Positions 44,791 through 56,646 of a DNA stretch of 64,000 nt are shown piece after piece. The translations under genes were made by a program, and so were the position numbers. Source of the DNA: Clitoria ternatea (Eukaryota; Streptophyta; Magnoliopsida; Fabales; Fabaceae). The stretch lies in contig CM075670.1 of NCBI GenBank assembly GCA_037962975.1, positions 152,028,501-152,092,500 on the forward strand, written 5' to 3'. Numbering within the stretch: position 1 is the stretch's first letter; every line of letters begins with the position of its first letter. Under the pieces are notes generated by a model. That model did not search any database. It saw only the letters and a list, made by a program, of their open reading frames with translations, and had not been told where the DNA came from.

Positions 44791-46469
44791 TAGTTTGAAG
44801 AGGAATGATAGACTCGGAGGTAAAATCCCAGGTTTGAAAGATTTGGGGGTTAACAGGACATCTCGTTCGAATTAACCCGTGCTTAACATCGTTGCTAGGG
44901 AACAGGATACCCTCGACTGTTGGGATATACCAGGTTGATTTTTGGAAATGTGACCCCTAACATGCCTCATGAACGAGACAGAAACCTTGAGAAGAAGCTG
45001 GCTCTGACTATGAGGCATTGATGGAAACCTCAAAGCACAATGGAAACTTAGAAAGGCGTCGTGTTCGGCCACAAAAAGGTGTCTTGTCCAATGATTTGGG
45101 TGGGTTATGAGAAGGAAACCCGAGGAGAGCTGGTTTGAAAGAGCGAAGATGAGAGTGAGCCTTAGAGACTAATGGATAAACCTCAGAAAATGCTAGTCTT
45201 AGCAGTTGAGACTTGACACATCTACTTGTCATGACGTCCTGCAAGAAAGGTTAGTGGTGCAAAACAAATTGGAACTTAAAGAGCCCTCCTGCAAAGCCAC
45301 AATCCTTAGAGATTCGAAGTGACCCATGACTGAAACAGAGCAGATGAAGCAATCCAAGCTTTGGAAATGTGTGAGGCCTAGTCTTTATAACGATTGCTTG
45401 AGGCGAGATCAAGTAACAGGAATATCTTGTCCTCACGACTTTAAACTTTCATTATCTTTTCAATTTTATATATTAAGGGAAAACATATGTCTTACCAAAT
45501 TAGGAAAAAATCACAATATGAACACGTATCAAAAAAGGTGAGATTGTATTTACAAGTTGAGTGGAGGGTGGGAAAAGGGAGGCCAAATAAGCAAGTGGAG
45601 TTGCATAGGAAATATGGATAATTGGGTAGAATAGGAACAATTTCACAAATCCTCTAGTGAACTGTTGAGAACAAGGTGTATCTCAATCCCACATCATGAC
45701 TTTGAATTCACCATTTGACCATGTCTCTTGAAATCATTCACATAAGAATCTTTAAATTACTCTGCCAAAATCTTGATCCCAATTTATTGCCTGAGCTGCC
45801 TATTCAGGTTTTCATCCTACCAGGTTGCTCTAACTTTTGCCTAAGCTGCCTTTTCAGGTTTTCAGCCTAGCGAGCTTTTCCCTTCTTGTGACGTCTTTCA
45901 CCCTTTTTCTTCTTTTTTCTTTTTTTTTTCAAGGTTGCGTCCCTCACAACAAAGGTTTAAGTTGATTGACAATGAGCTTATTTGATTTTCTTGATTTAGT
46001 CTCATCCTGTGGGGGAAGAAATGTTATTTCAAATAGGAAAGTTTTCTCCAACACCATGTATCCAAGGAAACAGCGGTGAACCCTTTTTCGGCACCAATGA
46101 GGGGGCTTGTTCCAAGTCTTTGTCTTTTTGTTTATTCTTTCATCTTTTTTTGTTATTGTTTTCTCCTTCTTCATTTTTTGTTTGTTTGTTTTTTGAATGT
46201 TTTTTTTTGAATCACCCCCTTGGTACTTTCGTTGTGGTCTAGCTGGTTTATTTATTCTTAGCCAATGTGGCAAAGAATTATGATATCAATGGTATCACAG
46301 TAGACCACTTCCTTGGTTACACTGATATGGGAATAGTTATACTACCTTAAGGTTGGGAAGTTGATTGCGACACAGATGATACATTGTTTTTGTCGCGTTC
46401 TTAGCTTGATAACATTTACGCCCCCATTTGGAAAAGTGATAGTTTGATCTATGAATCAGCTCACCCCAA
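44791..46469 (-). other. 3' untranslated region of the Ogre-like element, no gene seen
   Basis: Holds a two-copy repeat TTGCCTRAGCTGCC..TTCAGGTTTTCA (about 45788-45870) and T-rich tracts (about 45905, 46135-46210). Minus-strand ORFs here (for example 45944-46273, KARPQRKYQGGD-like) are too weak to call, although a Lys-rich tail after integrase is seen in some Tat elements. Confidence 0.5.
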
Positions 46470-46710
46470 TTAGTATATGCGTAGGGCACCAACCTTGAAT
46501 CCTTTTTCTTTTTTTTCTTTTTCTTTTTTTTTGTTTTTGGTAGAGTATTTCTTGACCATGTTTACATTTATGGGTCTTAGCAAACCTTTGTCATCCATGT
46601 TGGTCAATACTAACATTCCTTTGAAGGGTAAATATTCCATTAAGAGGTCTGGCATTATCTTCATTCATGTAGACTGTATGTCACTACCATCATACTATAA
46701 CATCTTCTAA
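46470..46710 (-). pseudogene. Integrase C-terminal remnant of the Ogre-like element
   Basis: The minus strand reads KGMLVLTNMDDKGLLRPINV and NMVKKYSTK, resembling the very end of Tat/Ogre integrases (GA-x-LxxMDGE-x-xxRPxNxDxVKKYY). Nothing else of pol is recognisable to its right, so a large deletion joined gag to this tail. The match is short and rests on pattern recognition. Confidence 0.5.
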
Positions 46711-47243
46711 GGCTACTCAATTGATTTTCCAGTTGTTTATGAATCCTTTTCACTCCGTGTGTTGACCTTGTTGAGCGCTTCGGGATAAAACGAGAAACAT
46801 CCTGGTTAATTCGGCCAAGGAACTTTTGTCTTTGCTACCCTCTTCGTCAGCGTGATCAAACAAGCGGTCAGAGTCATGACATAGGATTGTGATCTCATTG
46901 TTCTCAGAAGGATCATTTTTGGATGAATGTTTTTTAGTGTATGATGGCAAAGAGAAAGAGGAAGATAAAAGAGAACCAACAGATAAAGGGAATGTCAAAA
47001 TAAATAAGGGAAGAAAAGGGAAACATTTTGAAATTTGATACACATTTATTGAGAAAACCCTAAAATGATAAAAATATGCTTTTGCCCTTATTACATAAAA
47101 TATCCCAATGCCTTAGGCATAGCGTTTGGGTTGAAAAGTCATAAAAAACCGAAGTTTAAAGTCGTAAAGAGCTAGGTGGTCTCCTGGTCACGAACCTCTT
47201 CACTTGGCATGCAAATCACAAAGCTTGCATTCTCTCCATGCCT
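46711..47243 (-). other. Deletion junction region between gag and integrase tail
   Basis: A 97-codon minus-strand ORF (46750-47043) has no recognisable domain. The gag-pol deletion breakpoint probably lies here. Confidence 0.4.
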
Positions 47244-48313
47244 CTAGTCCCTTCTTATCATACTGATCCCAGAATTCTCATGGTTAAGACTTGGGTTTAT
47301 GATTATATTGGAACTTCCTTCTTGGAAATCCAGCCACTTGGCTTTAATTAGATCCCTTACTTTGAATTTTAAGGCATAACAATCCTCAGTAGAGTGCCCC
47401 GGGGCTCCAGCATGGTAATCACATCGGGTATTAGGATTATAACCTTTGGGGTAAGGAGGAACCATTGGTTTCAATGGACAGGGTATCGTAAGGGAACTAC
47501 AGATAAGGTGAGGCAAAAGTTCCGTATAGGTTATGGGAATGGGGTCGAACCAGACCGAAGTTCGACTATCAGTGGGTTTTATTGTGCTTCGGCTGGATTA
47601 GGTGGCTGAGTCTACCCTAGTGGAGGACAGTGGGGTTGTGGAAGAGATGGTTTAATAGCAGGCGGATGAGAAGGTGTTTGAGGGATATATGGATGAAAGT
47701 AGAACTGGAATGGGAAAAGATCAGAGTCCTGGTCAGGGATGGTGGCAGCCATGTAAGGTGTAGGGGAATTGGCAGGTTGAAAGGAAGTATGAGTCATTAG
47801 TTTGGGTTGGGCCCTTTTTCGGTTATAGGAAGTAAAATTAACATCTCCTTTTCTTTTCCCCTTATCTCCCGATGCAGACATTCTTGTGATAGGTGCCTCA
47901 GGCGACTAGGAGGATTGTGAAATATGGGGGTCCATTGTTTGCAAATCATGATCCTCTTATTGGTTATGGAACGGGGGAGAGTATTCTGAGGGTACTGTAT
48001 AAAGCAGGTTGTTGTTTGAGCCCATGAAGGCGTGTCGTGGTGCATAAGACATGCCATAGGTTGGTTGAGGGTCAATAATGGGGTCGGTCCTGTTGATAGT
48101 GATGGAAGGTGTCATGGAAGAGGGAATTTGCATTTTCGTCAGTCCATGAGGATGGAGTGAGGTGGTTGGTAAATGTTGATCATTCTTAATACCCGCAGAG
48201 GGTCTCCCTTCTATAATCTTCTTTTCTAAAAGTATGGTCATCTCTGCCACTTGCTTCTTTAGCTGGTTAACTTCACTCCTGAGGTTTTCAATTTCTTGCT
48301 CTCTTTCAGCCAT
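47244..48313 (-). pseudogene. gag: Ogre-like gag, broken
   Basis: The start at 48313 reads MAEREQEIENLRSEVNQLKK, a coiled-coil N-terminus seen in Ogre Gag, followed by a Pro-rich spacer (47957-48313). The frame shifts twice; the capsid core expected after it is missing or very reduced. The end (47244-47516) has YNPNTRCDYHAGAPGHSTED followed by CYALKFKVRDLI, the Ogre-type C-X2-H-X5-H-X4-C knuckle. Full Ogre Gag is several hundred residues longer, so an internal deletion is likely. Confidence 0.75.
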
Positions 48314-49700
48314 GAGTCTCCTTTTGAAAGTCTAGTAAGAGTGCCTTTCGGTGTCTTTGAAAAAAAAAACAAAAAGTGTCAGGTGGAAACAAAAGGCAGG
48401 AGAACGTCATGGGAAGCAATCACAAGACCTTGACAAGCATCCTTTAACCGTTCCTTAGAACGTATCGTTCAAAAGTACTAAGTACGGTAAACATGGAAAT
48501 TAATACGGGATAGTCGTGAAGACCAAAGAATCTTTCATTCTGAGGTAAGAGCCTTGAGCTCAACCGTCTCTGGCTCAGGCATCCATGGTTCTCATCCTAT
48601 AAGTTCAATCCCATGTTAATTTCCATGTCTACTCAAAGGGTATTCGTTAAGTTCTGAATAGCTTTCGACAAGAATGGAGAGAAAGAGATATCAGGAATTG
48701 ACGTGTTTTGCAAATTGATACTCCCCTAATAAGTTTTTTTGAAAATATTTTTGTATTTAGGGGTTACAATTTGACAAAACTTGTGCCAAATCAAAGGTCA
48801 TGTGGGCTACGGATTTTCTGATCATCGTCAATACAAAAGGAATTGATTTTTTGTATTTTTTATTTGTATTATTTTTTGTTATTTATTTTTTGTTATTTGT
48901 TTTTTTGTTTGTTTTTTTTCGATGATTCGAAAGGTCCGTAACTCTAGGCCCAAAGACTTAAACAAATATGCATAAAAGGAAAAGACTACTTGCCCGTTAA
49001 AGGATCATTAGTTAAAAGTATGTCATTTTCAGAAAAAGTAATCCACTAAACGGGCAAGTTGTCCCTTAATTTGGATCAGAAGGGAAAGTGAGAACGAGAA
49101 AAGGTATAAGTAAAGTTTGCCTCTTTGTGCCTTAAGGTGGGTTTTTCTGAAGGTCTCCTAATAGTTCTAAGGTTTGTCTATCAGTGATATCTCGCATTAG
49201 GTGGCTTATTCTAAGATTTCTAAAGGTCACTAGAGCCAAGATCTTACTCATGATGTTGACCACAACAGTAGGAAGTCTACTAGGTGTGGGCACCATGAAT
49301 AAGTCGAACTCTAGCTGAGGTTCTCACGATAACCAGACAGGAAGTACATCCCAAATGGCTCCGCTACCAACCTCCCCTAATCTTAAGTTTTATTTAGGCC
49401 CGGGTATAGGGTCCCACTCAAAAGTGTGTGCAAATTATGAGTGTAGTGTGTGAAAGAGGCCTTTAATACCTGTACCTTACTCATCCTGCACATAGAACAA
49501 ACACAGAGCAACAAAATAAAGTTGTCTAACCTAGGGTTCAATGATCACACAGACATTAACAGAATATAAATGATAGAATACAAACAAAACAGAAACCATA
49601 TACAAACATTGACAAAAAAATAAAATAAAGGAAGAAGTTAAATAATTAATATGCTAATTAAAACAATGTGCTATCAAATTGACTGGCTTGACTCTCTAAG
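48314..49700 (-). other. Leader of the Ogre-like element
   Basis: About 1.4 kb between primer site and gag. Autonomous Ogre elements carry an extra ORF here; I see none. T-rich tract at about 48845-48920. Confidence 0.6.
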
Positions 49701-49718
49701 TCCCCAGTGGAGTCGCCA
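49701..49718 (-). other. Primer-binding site of the Ogre-like element
   Basis: On the minus strand TGGCGACTCCACTGGGGA starts two bases after the 5' LTR end; this is the Ogre-type primer site and fixes the element on the minus strand. Confidence 0.88.
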
Positions 49719-49720
49719 TC

Positions 49721-52700
49721 TGTCGCGACCGGGATCGCGGCGGCACGGCGGACCCTCAAAATGATTTTGGTTCAAAACGTTGAACGTGTTTCGAAATCCT
49801 TTCGAAAAGAAAAACAGGGAGTCGCCACCAATATTTTTAGGATAAAATATCGGGAAAACCTTTTATTAAAGCATTGGTCAAAAAATGAAATTCCAAATTC
49901 GGGAGTCTAATTAGAGGTGAGGAAGGTATTAGCACCTCACAACTGTCCGTTATGAAAATGGTTACCTCAATATGATAGCGCGCATTATAATTAACTTAGA
50001 AAGTATTTTAACTTTTTCATGAAAAGAAAGCATACGAAATGACAAAATATACAAAAATAAACAAAAAAATTTTACATGAGATTAACAGGACGCTTCATCC
50101 AAATTAAACTCGCTCCACCCTTTTTTTTAAAAAAATGATGAGATTAACAGGACGTCTCGTCCAAATTAATCTCGCTCCGCCTTTTTAAGAAAATAATAAA
50201 ATGTATGAAACACCCATTCTTATTAATTTTTAATATGAATCCTGGTGGGGATTGATTTAATTACCAGAAATTAATTAATAATTGAAAAGGAAATGGATTT
50301 ATCAATTAACAGTTAATTAATTTTGACGGAAAAATAAATAATAACACAGATTTTAGATGAGGGACTAATCCGATCAATGGAAATTAATTACTTATTGAAA
50401 AGGAAATAGTTCCATCAAACAGCAATTAATTTTATAAAAAACAATAATACAAGCATTAAAAAAATAAGGGACAGACTGGGACCGGTGTGATGAGAGAGAG
50501 AGAGAGAGAGAGAAAAAGCGTTGGTATTGGAGCTTCTGTTGAATTATGGGGCTGGATGGTATGGTGAGGATTTAGGAGGAGTTTGGTATTGGTTTTGAGG
50601 AGGAAGGGACGGTGTGGGTGAGGAGAAGGACGGTGTGGGTGAGGAGGGAGGACGGTGTTGGTGTGGGGAGCTGTACGGTGTGGAGAAGAGAGGGGACGGT
50701 GTTGGCTGAGAGGAGAATAGGACGGTGTTGGCTTAAGGAGGAAGGGACGGTGTGGTGTGGGGAGCTGTACGGTGTGGAGAGGAGAGAAGGACGAAGTGGT
50801 GTAGGAGGAGAGGGATGATACTGGGAGAGAGGAGAACAGGATGGTATTGGTGAATTTAGGGGCTGTATGGTGTGAGCTGAAGAGAGATGGACGGTGTTGG
50901 TGAGTTTTAGGGGGCTGTACGGGTTTAGGAGAGGGACGGACAGTGTTAGGAGAAAGTGAGGGTGTTGGGTGGAGAAGGAGAAGGACAGTGTTTGGAGAGA
51001 GGTGAAGGACGGTTGGGGTTTTTAAGACTGCTTCTTTACTTTAAAAAAAAAGAAGCTTTAGAGTTCTCTTCTAATGAAGGCTTTTTTAGGATCCTCTTCT
51101 TCTCTTTCGTTGGGGTAATTATAGGAGTCCCCAGGTGTGCACTGATTGCTTGAACAGCCTGGCTACCAATAATTTTATGGGGAAGAACAGCTGATGAATA
51201 ACTTATTATTTTAATTTTGTTTGTTATCAGCCGCCCCACAAAAGTAGCAAAGCAACTTGGATGGTGTGTTGGAGAAACAGCCTGGATCTTGACAATCGTA
51301 GGGAATGGAGGCTGGTGGGAATTCTTTATTATTTTCCTCCTTCGTCTTGTTGTGAGCCGCCCCCCCATAATTCAAGGATCCACTTGGATAGTGGAAATCC
51401 AAGTCAGCATGGGCAATCGGTGGAAATATGGAGTCGGCTTTCTCCTTCTGACTCGGATTTAGTGGATCAGTCGGTATCCTACCACAGTGGGAAATAATCC
51501 GAGTGGAGAAAGTGTTGTTCATACACAAAAGACCGAGTGACAGCTTGCTCGGTGTTACTTTGCTGGTCGGCGTTGAGTTGCTGTGAGGAGAGTCGGTGTT
51601 GTTGCTATGATTTATGGAACCCGTGTGCAATGGTGTACAATTGGATTGAGTGGACGAGCAAAGCAATTCCGATTGCTTTACTGATTGAAATATTCATTCG
51701 GAAAAGTGACTCAGAACCAATTAAAAAGTTACTCAGGACTGATTGAAGAGTGACTCGGAACTGACTAAAGAGTGGCTCACTCGGTGCTGACTGAAGAGTG
51801 GCTTACTCGGTGCTGACTGAAGAATGGCTCACTCGGTGCTGACTGAAGAGTGGCTCACTCGGTGCTGGCTGAAGAGTGACTCACTCGGTGCTGACTGAAG
51901 AATGATTCGATGCTGACTGAAGAATGGCTCACTTGGCACAGGTTCATGCCCTCCTTCTTTCTCATGTGACCCACTCAGGATCGGGAAGTTTTCATTCGAA
52001 TGGTTCAATCGGTACCTCCTGAAATGTTTCACTCGGCTATGTCAAGGGAATTTAATCACTCGGAGAAACTTGTTCGGATTTGCTTAGGAGTCATTCAGTC
52101 GACTCTTTCTTCACTCTACTCGAACACATTCATTCGGAAATCTGACTGGCTTCTCACTCAGAATTGCCTTCAGTCGTCAATCATGCCATTCGGTTGTACA
52201 ATCGGGAGTTGTCCTTGTTTCTTCAATCAGAATGGAAGTTTAAGAAACTCTGACCACTCGGATGTATTTACTTACTTTCCAATCAGGATAGTTTCATTCG
52301 TCAATCATTTTTTGGATGTATTCACTCAGAATTGACCCTACATTTTAAATCAGAATGGTTTTACTTGACAATCAATAGTTCCGATGCATTCACTCGGAGT
52401 CGGTCTTATTTTCCAATCAGGATGGTTTCACTTGTCATCCATCCTTTGGATGCATTCACTCGGAACCGACCCTTTTCCCTACTCAGAATTTGGAACTCAG
52501 CTTCAACAATGTTTCCCACTCGGATGTGTTCATTCAGGAGTAATTCGATAGGAAGCCGGCTTTCTTTTCAATCAGAATTTGGGTTGACAATCAACCCTTC
52601 GGATTCATTCAAAGTTGGCCTTCTTTTCATTCAGAAGGGTTTCAATCGACAATCAGCCCTCGGATGTGCTCATTCAGGAGTCGGCCTTCTTTTCATTCAG

Positions 52701-53406
52701 AATTTGGAATTTGACAATCTGACAACTCGGTGCATTCACTCAGAAACCGGCCTTCTTTTCAATCAGAAGGGTTTCAATCGACAATCATCCCTCGGATGTG
52801 CTCATTCAGGAGTCGGCCTTCTTTTCAATCAAAAGGGTTTCAATCGACAATCAGCCCTCGGATGTGCTCATTCAGGAGTCGGCCTTCTTTTCAATCAGAA
52901 GGGTTTCAATCGATAATCAGCCCTCGGATGCATTTACTCAGGAATCGTCTTCAGAATGGTTCTTGAAAGGCTCATTACCGGTCGGACTTTTCCTTGCTTG
53001 AAGGGACATTTCCTTTGAAACTTACCACTCGGAAAAAACCCATCCTTTACTCGAGAATGCCATTTTCTCCGAATCACACCACTCGGAGATCTGTTCTTAT
53101 TCAACAAATGTTCATTCAAGGGCTTCTTCTACTCGGACAACAGTCTTTGGGACGGTATTTGTTCACAGTCAGTTCTTTTTCACTCAGAGCGGCTGTAACC
53201 GAGAGTCTTCCACTCGGCAACGTCTCCTTCAGAGACCCCCACTCGGAAATGATCGTTCCGAGTCCTCTTACTCGGAAATGATCATTTCTGAGTCAGATTT
53301 TTTTTTTGGAATTCTTTTCACTTATGGATACTAATCGGAGCCTAAGACAGTGATGAAAATTCCCCATTCTTGGTGAAAATTGACCGAACCAAAATAGGTG
53401 TTCACA
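49721..53406 (-). repeat. 5' LTR of the Ogre-like element
   Basis: 3686 bp; colinear with 39088-42774 with scattered substitutions and single-base indels. In the first 240 bp I count about 10 differences; in a later 560-bp stretch about 9. Confidence 0.92.
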
Positions 53407-53411
53407 GTGGT
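53407..53411. repeat. Target-site duplication GTGGT (right copy)
   Basis: Matches 39083-39087. The solo LTR resumes after it. Confidence 0.93.
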
Positions 53412-54144
53412 GAAATTTGATTATGTATATGTTGTATGCTTTATCAAAATTATAGTGTTGCTTGCGATGTATGTATGATGATGTTGAAATGATGAAGAGT
53501 ATGGTGAAAGATATGTATGTGCAAAGTATACATGTTTTGATGCATATGTACATAATCACATGGTATTCATATTCATTCCTTTGGAATGTGTGACTTACTC
53601 TCCCATGTTGTCCATTTTTAGACTTGTGATGCAGGGCACTCATGGGAAGAGTAGACATTTTGAAGTACATTTTGGTTGAGGAGGTAAATAGTGGTATAGG
53701 AAGTGCCTTGGCCGGAAAAATCTAGATTTTCTTATAGCATGTGATGTATATGAATGCTTATTTTGACATCTAGATTAGTGATGATGATTTTTGAGGGTCA
53801 TGTAGGAAAATTGGACCTTAGTGTGTATGGCCAATTTTCATTTATGACCCAAATGATGTAAAATGATGATCCATAATATGTTTTAGTGGGAAATCTTATG
53901 AATGAAAGTTTGTTCATATAAAAATTTAAGTTTTGGTAATTACATGAGATGATGTGTTTGAATTAGCATGAATTCATGGACTAGAAAGGACTTTAGAGGA
54001 TAATGATGAATGAGATAAGTTATAAATGGGTAATATGATATGTAAACCATGTTGAAATTAAATGATTTAGAGTAGAATGAGTTTTGGTATATTGAGTTGT
54101 ATGAAAATTGAATAATTCCACGTTTCTGCATAAGTCCTGCAGAA

Positions 54145-54565
54145 TTCGCTTAAGCGAGTGGCAATCTCGCTCGGGCGAGATCTTTGTGGAATGGTGGTAT
54201 GGTCACTGGCCGAAATTCGCTAAGGCGAATGGCCTTCTCGCTCAAGCAAGATTGAACTTGAATCAGTGTTTGGTCTCTGGACTATTTTCGCTTAGGCGAA
54301 TTGGTCCTAATCTGGTGATCGCTCAAGCGAGGGAGAAGGGAATAGGCACTGGTCGATTTTCACTCCGGCGGGACTTGCCTCACCCAAGCGAAAATAGGAC
54401 AGTGAGTTTTTATGGTTGCTGGAGTAATCTCGCTCAAGCGAGATGGAATCCACTCAAGCGAGATTGGCTCCAGTGGCAAGTCTCTTTTCTCGCTCAAGCG
54501 TCTCACTACTCGCCTGGGGGTGATCTTCGTATCTCGCTCAAGCGAGATGGGGCTCGCTCAAGCGA
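54145..54565 (+). repeat. Paired-dyad array in the 3.9-kb solo LTR
   Basis: Dyads start at 54145, 54166, 54216, 54237, 54287, 54318, 54359, 54379, 54429 and 54449, with more to about 54565. Pair spacing is 20-21 bp; pairs start 71, 71, 72 and 70 bp apart. The same phase and unit length as the array at 8005-8626 is kept although spacers have diverged strongly. Confidence 0.9.
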
Positions 54566-55002
54566 GAGGAGCCCCTGATGCTTAAAATTTTTCCCGCTCA
54601 GCCTTCCTTATGTTCACTCAAGCGTCACTGTGTGTGTTCACTCAAGCGAGTGTGGCTACTCGCTCATTATTTTATTTTAAATAAATTTTCATTTCTTATG
54701 CATCAAATCCTTATCATGCATCATCTTAAAGGTGTTCTTGAACATAGTGTGGGTCATGGAACCTCATGAAATCTCTTCTCTTAAAATTCAATCATGCAAC
54801 AATTAAATTAGTTAATTCTTCTACTGATTTTAATTGGAAAATTATTATAAAATCATCCTTTAATTTACCCTCTCATATCTTCATATATGGGAGTGGTTTA
54901 TCATAGATCCAGGTGTTGTATTAAAAGCTTCACCACTTATTTTTTTTATTGAATAGTGATTTTAAGTCGAGAAACATTTCCCCGTAATTTCAGGGTGTCT
55001 TA

Positions 55003-55007
55003 GCATG
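55003..55007. repeat. Target-site duplication GCATG (right copy)
   Basis: Matches 36740-36744; codes for the end of FLGHA in the split RT. Confidence 0.93.
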
Positions 55008-55620
55008 GCCCAAGAAACTTCGAACTCCTTTCACGTTTCCTGGTGGTGGCAGTTTTTCAATCACCTCCTTTTTGGCTTTGTCTACTTCAATGCCCTTTTT
55101 GGAAATTTGATGTCCTAGTACAATCCCCCCAGTCACCATGAGGTGGTATTTTTCCCAATTTAGGACTAAATTGGTTTCCATGCATCTTTTTAACACCACG
55201 TTCAAATTTTCAAGGCAATGCTCGAAGGATGATCCAAAAATAGAGAAATCATCCATGAAGACTTCAATGCATTTTTCCACCAAATCTGAGAAAATTGCTA
55301 TCATGTATCTTTGAAATGTTGCTGGAGTACTACATAATCCAAAGGGCATTTCCTGTATGCGAAAATCCTAAAAGGACATGTGAATACTGTCTTTTCTTGA
55401 TCTTCGGGAGCAACAACTATTTGGTTATATCCTGAGTACCAATCAAGAAAGCAATAATATGCTTGCCATGCTAACCTCTCCAGCATTTGATCCATGAAAG
55501 GTAGAAGAAAGTGGTCCTTCCTGGTTGCTGTATTGAGCTTCCTGTAGTCAATGCACATTCTCTATCCCGTGACCGTCTTTGTAGGGATCAATTCATTCTT
55601 GTCAGTTTTAATGACATGAT
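55008..55620 (-). pseudogene. Athila-like RT, N-terminal and catalytic part
   Basis: Minus-strand words: MCIDYRKLNTATRKDHFLLP, YSGYNQIVVAPEDQEKTVF (55301-55558), then a frameshift, MPFGLCSTPATFQRYM and the catalytic FMDD in EVFMDDFSIFGSSF, then GHQISKKGIEVDKAK and VRSFLGHA at the insertion point (55003-55349). The frame resumes at 36739 in the other fragment. Confidence 0.9.
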
Positions 55621-55752
55621 GCCCCCTTTCTTTGGAACCACCTGCACTAGACTCACCCAAAAATTATCAAAAATTGGATAAATTATTCTAGCTTCTAGTA
55701 ACTTAATTACTTCTCCTTTAACAACCTCTTTCATAGTTAGGTTCAAACATCT

Positions 55753-56646
55753 CTAAGGTTGAGCAACTGGTTTGAACTCTTGCTCTATATAAATGCGGTG
55801 CATGTAATATGCTGGAATGATTCCCTTCAAGTCTTCTAATCTCCATCCCATTGCGGTTGAGTTGTCTTTCAACACTTGAATTAATTGTTTCTCATCATAT
55901 TTTGATAGGTGACTGTTAATAATAACAGGCTTTTGCCCTTCCTCATAAAGAAAAACATATTTCAAGTGTGATGGTAAGATTTTCAATTCCACCTTCCACA
56001 CAATAGTCTCCACTTTTTCTGGCAGCTTCTCATAATGGCTTTCTTCTTGTGCAATAGGCTTTTTGCACTCCAGCACCTTCAAAATTTCTTCAACTTCCTC
56101 TTTCTCCTTTTCATTTAATTCTTCTAAGGTACATGTCAGTACCTTTTGCAACGGGTCTTCATTGAGCCATTTGTTTTCTTCTTTTTTAATGGTTATATCT
56201 TCAACATCAATTTTGAAACATTGTTGCTTCTCTACAGGGTACCTCATTGCGTCAAATACATTGAAATTTACCTCCTCATCTTGTACTCTCACCTTGAGCT
56301 TTCCATCATTTACATCAATAATCACCTTTGCAGTTTTCATGAAAGGTCTTCCTAAAATGAGAGGCATCTTTGTATCTTCCTCAATATCCATGATGACAAA
56401 GTCCATAGGGAACATGAATTTATCGACTCTCAACAGCATGTCTTCTGCTATCCCGTATGCAAATTTCATAGATCGATCCATCAATTGAAGAGTCATCCGT
56501 GTTGGTTTCACCTCCAAATCTCTAATCCTTTTTACCATTGACAAAGGCATCAAGTTAATGTTGGCTCCCAGATCTAAAAGTGTCTTCCCTACTGGTAGTG
56601 TACCAATAGTAGCTGGGATTATGAAGCTGCCTGGATCTTTGATTTT
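55753..56646 (-). pseudogene. Athila-like protease and linker
   Basis: The minus strand reads LLDLGANINLMPLSM near 56550-56600, the Athila variant of the D-S/T/L-G-A protease motif. A long open frame (55753-56553) follows, with MPLILGRPFMKTAKVIIDV and a Lys/Glu-rich linker (EELNEKEKEEVEEILKVLEC) leading to RT. Confidence 0.87.

Larger units (their letters stand above)
39088..53406 (-). mobile_element. Ogre-like (Tat) non-autonomous LTR retrotransposon
   Basis: 14,319 bp with LTRs at 39088-42774 (3' LTR, 3687 bp) and 49721-53406 (5' LTR, 3686 bp), TGTGAACACC..CGACA termini on the minus strand, primer site at 49701-49718, purine tract at 42778-42788 and GTGGT duplications. The internal 6.9 kb keeps gag pieces (47244-48313), then jumps to what looks like the last few dozen residues of integrase (about 46540-46664); protease, RT, RNase H and most of integrase are absent. 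The rest is a 3.7-kb untranslated 3' region full of tandem repeats. LTR stretches compared by eye differ by roughly 2-3%. It must have moved, if at all, with enzymes supplied in trans. Confidence 0.88.
36745..55002 (+). mobile_element. 3.93-kb solo LTR of a chromovirus, itself split by the Ogre-like element
   Basis: Left part 36745-39087 begins TGTAACATCCCAAATTTTAAAATAG; right part 53412-55002 carries a dyad array and ends TCAGGGTGTCTTA. Start, array and tail (CTCATATCTTCATATATG, ATAGATCCAGG, GCTTCACCA) all match the LTR at 6342-8983 in order, so it is a longer relative of that LTR. No TGGTATCAGAGC primer site or coding sequence occurs, hence a solo LTR. GCATG flanks it. The terminal CA has decayed to TA. 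Confidence 0.85.

Noticed and set aside
45944..46273. Lys-rich minus-strand ORF as a gene
   Set aside because: Composition is driven by T-rich tracts on the plus strand; no domain visible.
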